Shown here piece by piece: positions 44,226-54,092 of a stretch of DNA of 64,000 nt (the stretch's first letter is position 1; every line of letters starts with the position of its first letter). The notes under the pieces were generated by a model, which did not search any database, was not told the DNA's origin, and saw only the letters and a program-made list of their open reading frames with translations. The position numbers were made by a program, and so were the translations under genes. The DNA is from Kushneria indalinina DSM 14324 (GTDB lineage Bacteria > Pseudomonadota > Gammaproteobacteria > Pseudomonadales > Halomonadaceae): NCBI RefSeq assembly GCF_003385845.1, contig NZ_QRDJ01000007.1:890474-954473 (forward strand). The letters are read 5' to 3'.

Positions 44226-45350
44226 TCACTCCCAGCCGAGCTTTTCCATGTAGGCGCGCGCGTGCACGTCGACGGCCTTGATGGCATAAACGACCTGATC
44301 CGGCGTGAGCGTATAGGCCAGATTATGGATCGATTCCCCTTCCTTGAGCGCGGCTTCGGCCACGCGATAAAGGTCGTCGTCACTGACATCCTTGAGCTTG
44401 AGTGCTTCCAGCGTCATCGGCAGCCCCAGCGCCAGGTAGAGATCGAGATACTCTTCCAGCTCAGCCTGCGGGGTCTGATCAAGAATCAGCTGGGCCACGG
44501 TACCGTAGGCCACCTTTTCGCCGTGGGTCAGTTCATGAATCTCGCCGTGCAGGGCGGTAAAGCCGTTATGGATGGCATGAGCGCCTGCCAGCCCGCCGCT
44601 TTCAAAGCCCAGTCCGCTTAGAAGCGTATTGGCCTCGACCACGGCTTCAAACGAGGGTGTCACGATCTGGGCTTCGTTGGCCTGCCAGGCGAGCAGGGCA
44701 TGATCAAAGAGCACTTCTTCGCACTTCTCGCCAATGGTCTGGCCCAGAAGGGTGGCCTGGCCGCCGGCCATGTTGGTGGCGCTGGATCGAATGGCGGCGC
44801 GCGCCTCGACCCAGGTGGCCAAGGCATCGGCGATCCCGGAGGCCAGAAAGCGCGGAGGCGCCTTGACGATAATGGCCGTATCCACCAGCACCAGGTTGGG
44901 GTTCTTGTCGTAGAAACGGTAGGACTCGAACTCGCCATCGTCACTGTAGATCACTGACAGCGCACTGGTCGGGGCATCCGTGGAGGCGGTTGTTGGCAGC
45001 ACGGCGCAGGCCGCATTCATTCTGTCGGCCACGCCCTTGGCGGTATCCAGCGTCTTGCCGCCGCCAAAACCGATAACCACACCTGCCTGGTACTTTTCGC
45101 CCTGCGCTACCAGCCGATCGATTTCGGCAGTGGAGGATTCACCTTCAAAGATGGCACGTTCAAAGCTGATATCGCTGCCCTTGAGACTGTCACTCAACGT
45201 CTCACCAACCATCTTCCAGACAAAATCGTCGGCGATGATCAGGGCCTGTTGGCCCAGCTGCGAGACGTAGTGGCCGGCGCGGGAGAGGGTGTTGGCGCCC
45301 TGGACATAGCGGGCGGGGCTGATAAAGACCTTTTCGCTGACAGCGGACAT
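44226..45350 (-). CDS. gldA: Glycerol dehydrogenase
   Basis: 374 residues of the iron/zinc-dependent alcohol dehydrogenase type. NAD-binding [16 protein letters not shown], the [18 protein letters not shown] loop and metal ligands Asp in [11 protein letters not shown] and His residues in [12 protein letters not shown] and [12 protein letters not shown] are all seen. It oxidises glycerol to dihydroxyacetone. The product could be phosphorylated by a dihydroxyacetone-type kinase, and the only one in the window is the fused DhaK-DhaL protein of the tetritol island. GGAG precedes the start; single gene with its own terminator. Confidence 0.92.
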   Translation of the reverse strand: MSAVSEKVFISPARYVQGANTLSRAGHYVSQLGQQALIIADDFVWKMVGETLSDSLKGSDISFERAIFEGESSTAEIDRLVAQGEKYQAGVVIGFGGGKTLDTAKGVADRMNAACAVLPTTASTDAPTSALSVIYSDDGEFESYRFYDKNPNLVLVDTAIIVKAPPRFLASGIADALATWVEARAAIRSSATNMAGGQATLLGQTIGEKCEEVLFDHALLAWQANEAQIVTPSFEAVVEANTLLSGLGFESGGLAGAHAIHNGFTALHGEIHELTHGEKVAYGTVAQLILDQTPQAELEEYLDLYLALGLPMTLEALKLKDVSDDDLYRVAEAALKEGESIHNLAYTLTPDQVVYAIKAVDVHARAYMEKLGWE

Positions 45351-45526
45351 CAGTGTTCTCCTTTAATAATGGCAACGCGATGCATGCATAATAAGCGTAG
45401 CCGCTCTTGTTACCCTCTATTGGGGGAGATTCGACGGATGTCGATGTTATGTCGATAATTGTCCGTCATTGAAGGTATTTAATGCGACGCAGGTCATGCG
45501 TTGTCGAGACTGTCCGGGAGGATCCG

Positions 45527-46372
45527 ATGGCCCGAAGGCCTAATGCACGCACCCTGTTTGTGTCCGATCTTCATCTGGGCACGCCTGATGCCCAGGCACA
45601 ACTGCTGCTCAATCTGATGCGGCTGGTGCGCCCCGAAAGGCTGTATCTGGTCGGAGATGTCTTTGATCTGATTGCCATGAAGCGCCGGGCAATATCGGTA
45701 CTGGATACCCATCAGCAGCGGCTGGTACGCCATATCCTGCGACTGGCCCGCACCGGCTGCGAGGTGATCTATATCCCGGGCAATCACGATGCTGCCTTTC
45801 GGACCTTTTGTGGTGAAACCTTTCGCAGCATCGAAGTCCGCCGCGACGCCGTGCATGTCACAAAGGATGGCAGGCGACTGCTGGTCAGCCACGGGGACGA
45901 GTTCGACGGTCATTTCAAGGCACCCAGGTGGAAGCTGGTCGTCGGAGAGATGGCGCTGCATACCATGCGTCGTACCAATCGCTGGACGGTTCAGGCCCGG
46001 CGTCGCATGGGTCGGCCGTACTGGTCGCTGTCGGCGGCGCTCAAGCGCCGCTCCAGCAACGTGAAAACCTTTGCCGGCGCCTTTCGTCAATCGGCTCTGG
46101 CACGCGTGCGTCGGGAAAACGTGGATGGCTATATCGGCGGGCATATTCACATCCCGTTTTTCGGCGAGTGCGAAGGCTTTGTCTACTGTAACGATGGCGA
46201 CTGGGTAGAAAACTGCACGGCGCTGGTCGAAGAATTTGATGGCCGGCTGAGGCTGGTAGACTGGGAAAACAAGACGCTGGTGGATGATCCAAGGCCTCCC
46301 TCCGGCCAGCGTGAAAAGACCGAAGCGGAAGACTGGCTGGCCGATGAAGAGGTCGGAGTTGCCCCTGGTTAA
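45527..46372 (+). CDS. LpxH-like metallophosphoesterase (UDP-2,3-diacylglucosamine diphosphatase family)
   Basis: 281 residues from ATG 45527, preceded by GGGAGGA; the upstream in-frame extension is rejected. Calcineurin-like metal motifs are in order: SDLHLG (13-18), VGDVFDL, PGNHDAAF, SHGDEFDG and GGHIHIPFF. It is longer than E. coli LpxH, with an extra helical insert (about 130-190). LpxH-type enzymes make lipid X for lipid A; LpxH-like paralogues with other roles exist. Divergent from gldA. Confidence 0.8.
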   Translation: MARRPNARTLFVSDLHLGTPDAQAQLLLNLMRLVRPERLYLVGDVFDLIAMKRRAISVLDTHQQRLVRHILRLARTGCEVIYIPGNHDAAFRTFCGETFRSIEVRRDAVHVTKDGRRLLVSHGDEFDGHFKAPRWKLVVGEMALHTMRRTNRWTVQARRRMGRPYWSLSAALKRRSSNVKTFAGAFRQSALARVRRENVDGYIGGHIHIPFFGECEGFVYCNDGDWVENCTALVEEFDGRLRLVDWENKTLVDDPRPPSGQREKTEAEDWLADEEVGVAPG

Positions 46373-46734
46373 AAAAAATTAATTTCAGGGCCGCTTTGTT
46401 AGTCTTGTAACAAACTGAATCATATCGGGTTTTAAAAGATTTTAAAAAATTGTGACGTTTACTTTTGAAACCCGATGATGACAGAACGTAGAATGTGCCG
46501 GAAAATCGCCCTGTGCGACATTTTGTCTTTATGATGCCGATGGCATTGTCAGATCCTGATTCCCTTCTTTGCAGTACCTGATAAAAACTATTCCAATCAT
46601 GGAAAGTATTAATAATCGGTGAGGTCATGCCGATAAACAGTGACTGGTCACATCGTGCCCCTGGCCGATGTTCAAGCATGACGCCTGCCCACCCTGACAG
46701 CTGGTACTCCGGCAGGCGATGAGGAGATTGACCC
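46373..46734. other. AT-rich control region before the formate dehydrogenase operon
   Basis: 362 bases without a gene. It contains a long imperfect inverted repeat (46420-46481) and a candidate promoter TTGAAA (46465-46470), 18-bp spacer, TAGAAT (46489-46494). GAGGAG lies just before fdnG. Confidence 0.5.
46424..46476. repeat. 15-bp inverted repeat overlapping the fdn promoter
   Basis: ATCGGGTTTTAAAAG (46424-46438) and CTTTTGAAACCCGAT (46462-46476) match at 14 of 15 positions, with a 23-base AT-rich centre. Flanking TCAT and ATGA extend the symmetry. The right arm covers the candidate -35, so it may be an operator; an RNA hairpin is the alternative. Confidence 0.55.
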
Positions 46735-49700
46735 ATGACGGTTAATGTAACCCGAAGACAGTTCTTCAAGCTGGGGGCGGCCGGTGTGGCCTCTTCCAGT
46801 ATGGCGATGATGGGGTTTGCCCCGGAATCGGCTGAAGCGTCCGTGCGTCATTTCAAGCTGACGCATGCCAAGGAAACCCGCAACAACTGCACCTACTGCT
46901 CGGTCGGCTGCGGCGTTCTGATCTATAGCCACGGCGATGGGTCCAAGAATGTGCGGCAGGAAGTTTTCCACATCGAGGGGGACCCGGACCATCCGGTATC
47001 CCGTGGTTCACTGTGCCCGAAGGGGTCAGGACTTCTGGACTTTGTGCGCAGCGAAGGTCGTCTGGAATACCCGCAGGTACGTGCGCCGGGCTCCAGCGAG
47101 TGGAAGCGCGTCAGTTGGGATGAGGCGCTCGACAAGATCGCGCGCTACATCAAGGATGATCGCGATGCCAACTTCGTCGAGCGTGACGACAATGGCGGTA
47201 CGGTCAATCACTGGACCACAACCGGCTTTCTGGCCGCTTCAGGCTCATCCAATGAGGCCGGCTATATCACCCACAAGGTGGTGCGTAACCTTGGCATGGT
47301 AGCGTTCGACAACCAGGCGCGCGTCTGACACGGACCGACGGTGGCAGGTCTTGCCCCTTCATTCGGTCGCGGTGCCATGACCAATCACTGGGTCGACATC
47401 CGCAATGCCAACATGATTCTTTCGATGGGCGGAAACTCTGCCGAGGCTCACCCCGTGGGCTTTCGCTGGGTCACCGAAGCCATCGAGCACAACAAGGCCA
47501 AGTTGATCTGCATTGATCCGCGTTATACGCGTACCTGTGCGGTCGCTGACTACAAGGCCTTTATTCGTACCGGAACCGATATCACGTTTCTGGGCGGTCT
47601 GATCCATTATTTGATCACGACCGATCAGATCCAGCGTGAATACGTTCTTCATTACACCGATGCCTCGCTTCTGGTGCGTGAAGACTATGGCTTCGAAGAC
47701 GGTATTTTCACCGGCTACAACCCCGACAATCACTCCTACGACGACAAGTCGTCCTGGATGTATGAGCTGGGCGATGACGGCTACGCCCTGCGTGACATGT
47801 CGCTTCAGCACCCGAGGTGCGTCTATCAGCTGATGCGCGAGCACTACAGCCGCTATGACATCGATACGGTGTCGAGCATCTGTGGCATGCCCAGGGAGCA
47901 CATCGAGCATATCTGGTCGGAAATCGGCAAGATGGCCGTGCCCCATCAGACCATGACGATTCTCTATGCGCTGGGCTGGACGCAGCACTCGATCGGATCA
48001 CAGATCATCCGTACTGCGGCCATGGTGCAGCTGCTGCTGGGCAACATGGGGATGCCGGGGGGCGGTATCAACGCCCTGCGCGGTCACTCCAATATCCAGG
48101 GTCTGACGGACCTGGGTCTTTTGTCTCAGCTGCTGCCGGGCTACATGTCGCTGGCCAACGCAAAAGAACAGGACTATAGCGCCTACATTCAAAAGCGTGC
48201 CAAGCAGCCGATTCTGGAAGGCGAGGTCTCGTACTGGAAAAACTACGAGAAATTCCATGTCAGCCTGATGAAGTCCTGGTTCGGCGATGCCGCCACCGAG
48301 GACAACAACTGGTGCTTTGACTGGCTGCCCAAGCTTTCCAAGCCGCTGTATGACGTGCTCGATACCTTTGAGCGCATGCACAAGGGCGAGCTCACCGGCT
48401 ATTTCTGTCAGGGCTTCAATCCGCTGGCATCGTTCCCCAATCGCCAGAAGGTGACCGAGGGACTTTCCAGGCTGAAGTATCTGGTCGTCATGGACCCGTT
48501 GAATACCGAAACCAGCGAGTTCTGGAAAAACTACGGCGAATACAACGATGTGGATTCTTCACAGATCCAGACCGAAGTCATTCGTCTGCCCACGACCTGC
48601 TTTGCCGAGGATGACGGCTCGATCACCAATAGTGCCCGCTGGCTGCAGTGGCACTGGGCGGCCGCTCAGGGGCCGGGAGAGGCGCGTCCGGATACACGCA
48701 TCATGGGTGAGCTTTTCATCCGTATTCGTGATCTGTATCGCGAGGAGGGTGGCGTTTTCCCCGACCCGATCCTGAATCTGGACTGGGATTACGACATCCC
48801 CGAAGCGCCTTCCTCGGAAGAGCTGGCGCAGGAGTATAACGGGCGTGCGCTGGTCGATCTGACCGACGATAACGGCAACGTCACCCGTCGGGCCGGCGAG
48901 CTGCTGTCGAGCTTTTCGGAAATGACCGCTGATGGCCGTACGGCTTCGGGCTGCTGGATATTTTCCGGTGCCTGGACCCAGGACGGCAACCAGATGGCGC
49001 GGCGCGACAACTCTGATCCTTACGGGACCGGCAATACGCTGGGCTGGGCATGGGCATGGCCGGCCAATCGCCGCGTGCTCTACAACCGCGCCAGTGCCGA
49101 TACGCAGGGCAGGCCCTGGGGCAAGGAGAAGGCGTTTGTCTGGTGGAGCAGTGAGCAGGGCCGCTGGGTGGGTGCCGATATTCCGGACTTCCCGGTCACC
49201 TCCGATCCTGCGCTGGGCCAGGGCCCGTTTATCATGCAGCCGGAAGGCGTGGGTCACTTCTTCGCCGGCCAGAGCATGGTGGATGGTCCGTTCCCGGAAC
49301 ACTACGAACCGTTCGAATCGCCGATCGACAACAACCCGTTGCATCCGAACAACCCGCTGGCGAAAAACAATCCGGCAGGCCGGATCTATGACGAGGATCG
49401 CAAGGCGCTGGGCACTCGAGAAGAGTTCCCGCATGCCGCCACGACCTATCGTCTGACCGAGCATTTCCACTTCTGGACCAAGCACGCCCGTCTCAACGCT
49501 GTCGTGCAGCCGGAGCAGTTTGTGGAAATCAGCCATCAGCTTGCCGAGGAAGTCGGCGTGGTAGCGGGTGACTGGGTGCGAGTCTCCTCCAATCGCGGCT
49601 TTATCAAGGCCGTGGCGGTGGTGACCAAACGCATGCAGCCACTGCGCATCGGGGATCGTGATGTGCATCACGTGGGTATTCCGATTCACTGGGGCTTCAC

Positions 49701-49812
49701 CGGCGTGGCGAAAAAGGGCTATCTGATCAATGCCCTGACGCCTGTCGTGGGGGATGCCAATACCCAGACACCGGAATACAAGTCATTCATCGTCAAGGTC
49801 GAAAAGGCATAA
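46735..49812 (+). CDS. fdnG: Selenocysteine-containing formate dehydrogenase alpha subunit (FdnG/FdoG type)
   Basis: 1025 residues read through an in-frame UGA at 47326-47328 (residue 198). The context [23 protein letters not shown] is that of E. coli FdnG. The N-terminus has a twin-arginine signal ([12 protein letters not shown]), then a 4Fe-4S site [14 protein letters not shown], molybdopterin-binding segments such as [16 protein letters not shown], and the C-terminal cofactor-binding domain. It oxidises formate to CO2 in the periplasm and passes electrons to the beta subunit. The UGA is followed by a SECIS hairpin, and selA, selB and selC lie downstream, so it is a true selenoprotein and not a broken gene. 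Whether it is the FdnG or FdoG orthologue cannot be decided. Confidence 0.96.
47326..47370 (+). promoter_or_regulatory. SECIS element for selenocysteine insertion
   Basis: Just after the UGA, GGCA (47343-47346) pairs with TGCC (47352-47355) around a GGTCT loop, nearly the apical hairpin of E. coli fdhF. A lower helix is formed by GACCGA (47333-47338) with TCGGTC (47363-47368). SelB binds the loop of such hairpins. Confidence 0.85.
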
Positions 49813-49822
49813 GGGAGGGCAT

Positions 49823-50770
49823 ATGATCAACTCACAAAATATCGTTGCCCGTTCCGCGACGACACTGCCGGCACCCCATGTACGTGACGACGTGGTGGAA
49901 GTGGCCAAGCTTATCGATGTCTCCAAGTGCATCGGTTGCAAGGCCTGCCAGGTCGCCTGCATGGAGTGGAATGATCTGCGTGATGAGGTCGGCGAGTGCC
50001 ATGGGGTGTATGACAACCCCATGGACCTGACGGCCGATTCATGGACGGTGATGCGCTTTAACGAAGTCGAAACGGACTTCGTGGGCGGCGAGGATGTCAG
50101 CAAGGAGAAGGAACTCTCCTGGCTGATCCGCAAGGATGGCTGCATGCACTGCGCCGAGCCGGGCTGTCTTGAGGCCTGCCCGGCCCCGGGTGCGATCGTC
50201 AAGTATGCCAACGGCATCGTCGACTTTGATTCCAACAACTGCATCGGCTGCGGCTATTGCATCACGGGTTGTCCGTTCAATATTCCGCGCATCTCGGAAA
50301 AGGACAGCAAGTCCTACAAGTGCACCCTGTGCTCTGATCGCGTCAACGTGGGACTGGAGCCGGCCTGCGTCAAGGCCTGTCCGACCAACTGCATCGAGTT
50401 TGGCAGCAAGAAGGACATGCTGGCGCGCGCCGACAAGCGCGTGAACGACCTGAAAGAGCGTGGCTACGAGCAGGCCGGGATCTATGATCCGGCCGGTGTG
50501 GGCGGCACGCACGTCATGTATGTGCTGCACCACAGCGACGAGCCCGGGCTTTACAGCGGTCTGGCGAAGGATCCGCGCATTTCGCCGGTCGTCGGTGCCT
50601 GGAAGGGCATTACCAAGCCCATCATGTCCGCCATTCTGGGGATCACGGCGTTTGCCGGTTTCTTCCACTACATCACCAAGGGCCCGAAGGAAGAGCCCAC
50701 GGATGAGGAAGTCTTCGGCGAAGACGATGATCATCATCGTGTGTCACGTGAAGAGGAGCATCGGTCATGA
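49823..50770 (+). CDS. fdnH: Formate dehydrogenase iron-sulfur (beta) subunit
   Basis: 315 residues from ATG 49823 (GGGAGGG upstream). Four ferredoxin-like cysteine clusters: [35 protein letters not shown] and CTLCSDRV...CVKACP. A single C-terminal helix ([18 protein letters not shown]) anchors it in the membrane. It carries electrons from the alpha subunit to the cytochrome. The stop overlaps the gamma start by ATGA. Confidence 0.95.
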   Translation: MINSQNIVARSATTLPAPHVRDDVVEVAKLIDVSKCIGCKACQVACMEWNDLRDEVGECHGVYDNPMDLTADSWTVMRFNEVETDFVGGEDVSKEKELSWLIRKDGCMHCAEPGCLEACPAPGAIVKYANGIVDFDSNNCIGCGYCITGCPFNIPRISEKDSKSYKCTLCSDRVNVGLEPACVKACPTNCIEFGSKKDMLARADKRVNDLKERGYEQAGIYDPAGVGGTHVMYVLHHSDEPGLYSGLAKDPRISPVVGAWKGITKPIMSAILGITAFAGFFHYITKGPKEEPTDEEVFGEDDDHHRVSREEEHRS

Positions 50771-51483
50771 ATTTCAAGAAACAAAAGACCATGCTGCGTT
50801 ACGGCCCGGGGACCCGGGCCAACCACTGGGCCATGGCAGGCGCCTTCATTTTGCTGACGCTGTCAGGACTTGCCTTCTTTCATCCACCGTTTTTCTTTTT
50901 CAGTCACTCGCTGGGCGGGCCGGTCTGGTCGCGGGTCCTGCACCCCTTTATCGGCGTGGTGCTGTTTGTGCTGTTTGTCATCATTGCAGTGCGACAGCTC
51001 AAGTACAACATGCTGATGAAAAACGATGTGCAGTGGATGCGCCAGATGGGCGATGTGCTCAACAACCGGGATGACAAGCTGCCGCCGATTGGCAAGTACA
51101 ACCCGGGCCAGAAGATGGTCTACTGGGCGCTGATCCTGTGCATTCCGGTGCTGTTGATCACGGGTGTGATCATGTGGCGACCCTGGTTTGCCGGTTTCTT
51201 TCCCATCCCGCTGATTCGTGTGGCAAGTCTTGTGCACGCACTGGCCGCCTTTATCGGGATTGCGACCATTATCGTGCATGTGTATGCCGCCATCTGGGTC
51301 AAGGGATCGGTCAAGGCCATGACCCGAGGTCGGGTGACCCATGCCTGGGCGAAGCATCATCATCCGCTCTGGTATGAAGAAGAAATGGAAAAGCCCTCGC
51401 AGCGTGCGGGAGACGAGGACGCTTCCGAGCGTGACACGACATCCCATCACGGAGCTCGCAATGACGGCCGAACATCAGGCTGA
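50767..51483 (+). CDS. fdnI: Formate dehydrogenase cytochrome b (gamma) subunit
   Basis: 238 residues with four hydrophobic helices. Haem-ligand His candidates lie in [17 protein letters not shown] and [22 protein letters not shown], the last being the family signature. The C-terminal tail is longer and more charged than in E. coli FdnI. It passes electrons to the quinone pool. Its end overlaps fdhE by 23 bp. Confidence 0.93.
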   Translation: MNFKKQKTMLRYGPGTRANHWAMAGAFILLTLSGLAFFHPPFFFFSHSLGGPVWSRVLHPFIGVVLFVLFVIIAVRQLKYNMLMKNDVQWMRQMGDVLNNRDDKLPPIGKYNPGQKMVYWALILCIPVLLITGVIMWRPWFAGFFPIPLIRVASLVHALAAFIGIATIIVHVYAAIWVKGSVKAMTRGRVTHAWAKHHHPLWYEEEMEKPSQRAGDEDASERDTTSHHGARNDGRTSG

Positions 51484-52402
51484 ACATGATTATGGTGCTG
51501 CCCCCGGCGGGGTTGTTGAACCCCCCGCCGTGGTGCTGCCCGAACGGCGTCTTTTCAGCCAGCGGGCGCGACGTCTGCGCGATCTTTCCAGGCGTATGCG
51601 CTCGATGGCCGATTTTCTCGGTTTTGCCGCGCGCCTGGCACAGGCCCAGCATCAGGTATTACAAAAGCGTACCAGCACTTTCCAGCCGGACAGTCAGGCC
51701 TTTGATCTGGCACTGGAGCACGGTATGCCGCCGCTTTCGGTACAGTCACTGCAGACGGACCTGGACTGGCAGGAGGATCTGGACGCGATTTGTGACGCCC
51801 TGGAGCTCAACGTGGGACAGGCCCAGCAGCAGCTGATTCACCAGCTGCGGGCGCTGGACCCTGCTGTACGTCGAGAGATCGCGAGCGAGGTGCTCAGTGC
51901 CGGCAGCGGTACGGAGGATACTCGAGCCTTCATGCCTCTGGTGGCCGCTGCCCTGCAGGTGGCCTGGCTGCGTCAGTGCAGCGTTCTGCCGCGCCCTCCC
52001 AAACGAGCAGAAGGCACGGCGCAGACTGTCTGCCCCTGCTGCGGTGCGCTGCCGGTGGCGAGTCTCATTCAGGTAGGGCGGGAGCGTTCACGTGTGCGCT
52101 ATATGCAGTGCTCGATCTGTGCCGCCGAGTGGTATATGGAACGGGCGCGCTGTACGACCTGCTTTGAAACCGGTCAGCTGGATTACGTCAGTCTTGAAGG
52201 CGAGGACGGCAAGCGTCCGCTTCCGGTAAGGGCGGAAACCTGCGGCGCCTGCGAAAGCTATGTGAAGATCGTGCATCTTGACACCGAGGTAGATGCCGAT
52301 GCCCTGGCGGATGACTTGGCCAGTCTTGGGCTTGATATCATGATTGCCAATGAACGTGATATCGGACGCAGCAGCTATAACCCCTGGCTGATTGCCGGCT
52401 GA
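51461..52402 (+). CDS. fdhE: Formate dehydrogenase accessory protein FdhE
   Basis: 313 residues from ATG 51461 (GGAG upstream). The N-terminal half is helical. The C-terminal half has rubredoxin-like zinc/iron knuckles: CPCCGALP, CSICAAEWYMERARCTTC and CGACESYVKIV, ending in the FdhE-typical NPWLIAG. FdhE helps mature Tat-exported formate dehydrogenases. Last gene of the fdn operon before a terminator. Confidence 0.93.
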   Translation: MTAEHQAEHDYGAAPGGVVEPPAVVLPERRLFSQRARRLRDLSRRMRSMADFLGFAARLAQAQHQVLQKRTSTFQPDSQAFDLALEHGMPPLSVQSLQTDLDWQEDLDAICDALELNVGQAQQQLIHQLRALDPAVRREIASEVLSAGSGTEDTRAFMPLVAAALQVAWLRQCSVLPRPPKRAEGTAQTVCPCCGALPVASLIQVGRERSRVRYMQCSICAAEWYMERARCTTCFETGQLDYVSLEGEDGKRPLPVRAETCGACESYVKIVHLDTEVDADALADDLASLGLDIMIANERDIGRSSYNPWLIAG

Positions 52403-52423
52403 TCCCTGCGGCCTGCTGTTGTT

Positions 52424-52451
52424 AACGCGCTCAATATGAGCGCGTTTTTTT
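52424..52451 (+). terminator. Terminator of the formate dehydrogenase operon
   Basis: A perfect 10-bp stem AACGCGCTCA/TGAGCGCGTT (52424-52433 with 52437-52446), ATA loop and seven T's. Confidence 0.88.
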
Positions 52452-52673
52452 ATGTTGTTATATTAAAACGGTCTCTGAAAACGATGCCCGGCGCTTGTTT
52501 CAATACTTTTTTAAGGGATGATGACCGGCTTGAACGATGGTGTACCATATGGTTCAAATCCCGTCTGTCACTGCCTGTCCTCTCGCATGCGTCTGGATGA
52601 ATGGTAGTGCCTGTATTACAAGATGAGACGTGTGTCATGCATGAACGCCCTCGTCCCATGAAAGGAGCTCTCG

Positions 52674-54092
52674 ATGGATGACCCGCGACGTTATCTGCCG
52701 GCAGTTGATGTATTGCTGTCCCATCAGGCGATGGAACGCTCGCAGGTCAGCCGTCGTCTCAAAAGACGCGCCGTACGCGACCTCCTGATCGAGGAACGCA
52801 AGCGTCTTTCTCAAGCCAACGCGACGTCCCTCGATCAGGAGCAGCTGGCCACGAGGGCGCTTGTCAGGGCAAAGGCGCTGGCCGCTTCCAATGCGCCCAG
52901 CGTTTTCAACCTGACCGGCACCGTGATTCATACCAATCTGGGACGAGCGCCGCTGGCTGAATCCGCCATCGAAGCCCTGACACGTGCTGCTCGGCAGTCG
53001 CTGGCGCTGGAATACGATATCGACAGCGGGCAGCGGGGCGATCGCGACCAGGTCGTTGAATCGCTGCTGTGTGAACTGACCGGTGCCGAAGCCGCCACCG
53101 TGGTCAACAACAATGCCGCGGCCGTCGTGCTGACACTGTCGGCGCTGGGCGCCGGTCGCGAAGCCGTCATTTCACGTGGCGAGCTGATCGAGATCGGCGG
53201 CTCGTTTCGCCTGCCCGACATCATGCATACCTCGGGCTGCTATCTGCGCGAAGTCGGGACGACCAACCGCACACACGCGCGTGATTTCGAGCAGGCCATG
53301 GGGGAGGCCACCGGCATGATCTTCAAGGCGCATACCTCCAACTATGCCGTCGAAGGCTTTAAGGCTGCCGTGGAAGAGAGCGAGCTGGCGCGCATTGCGC
53401 ATGCACGCGATGTCCCCTTTATCGTTGATCTGGGCAGCGGTGCGCTCACCGACATGGCCGCCCTGGGGCTGCCCGACGAGGCACGCCCCCGGCAGAGTAT
53501 CGAGGCCGGGGCCGACGTGGTGACCTTCAGCGGTGACAAGCTCCTTGGCGGGCCTCAGTGCGGTCTGATCGTGGGCAGCCGTGACTGTATCGATCGGATC
53601 CGTCGCCATCCGCTCAAGCGTGCGTTGCGTGTGGACAAGCTGATCATGAGCGCGCTGGAGGCTACCCTCCAGCTTTATCGGGACAGCGACGAGATCGAGC
53701 GCGATATTCCGACCCTGGCGCTACTGACGCGTGCCGAGGCCGACATCGCGGCCACGGCCGAGCGTCTGCTGCCCATCGTTGCCGAGCGTCTGCCTCAGAT
53801 GCAGGTCAGCATCGCCGCGTGCAAAAGCCAGCTGGGCAGTGGCGCGCTGCCGGTGGATCGTCTGCCCAGTCGCGCCCTCGTCATCACCCCGGCAACGCAT
53901 GAGCGCCGCTCTGGTGAGCGCTCGTTACGCCAGATCGAGGCCGCTTTCAGGCAGCTGCCAAGACCCGTGATCGGGCGGCTGCATGATGGTGCACTGTGGC
54001 TTGATCTGCGCTGTCTTCAGAGCGAGTCCGATGAACATGCCTTCATGGAACAGCTTTGCCATCTCTCGCTCAATCGGGAACAGGGATCATGA
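52674..54092 (+). CDS. selA: L-seryl-tRNA(Sec) selenium transferase
   Basis: 472 residues, normal length. Opens with YLPAVDVLLSH and contains NLTGTVIHTNLGRAPL, EYDIDSGQRGDRD, VVNNNAAAVVL and the PLP-binding FSGDKLLGGPQ with Lys289. It converts Ser-tRNA(Sec) to Sec-tRNA(Sec) using selenophosphate. GAAAGGAGC precedes the ATG. Stop and selB start overlap as ATGA. Confidence 0.97.
   Translation: MDDPRRYLPAVDVLLSHQAMERSQVSRRLKRRAVRDLLIEERKRLSQANATSLDQEQLATRALVRAKALAASNAPSVFNLTGTVIHTNLGRAPLAESAIEALTRAARQSLALEYDIDSGQRGDRDQVVESLLCELTGAEAATVVNNNAAAVVLTLSALGAGREAVISRGELIEIGGSFRLPDIMHTSGCYLREVGTTNRTHARDFEQAMGEATGMIFKAHTSNYAVEGFKAAVEESELARIAHARDVPFIVDLGSGALTDMAALGLPDEARPRQSIEAGADVVTFSGDKLLGGPQCGLIVGSRDCIDRIRRHPLKRALRVDKLIMSALEATLQLYRDSDEIERDIPTLALLTRAEADIAATAERLLPIVAERLPQMQVSIAACKSQLGSGALPVDRLPSRALVITPATHERRSGERSLRQIEAAFRQLPRPVIGRLHDGALWLDLRCLQSESDEHAFMEQLCHLSLNREQGS

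Noticed and set aside
47326..47328. Stop codon splitting the formate dehydrogenase alpha subunit into two genes or a pseudogene
   Set aside because: Same frame on both sides, the exact Sec position of FdnG, a SECIS hairpin directly after, and selA/selB/selC downstream.
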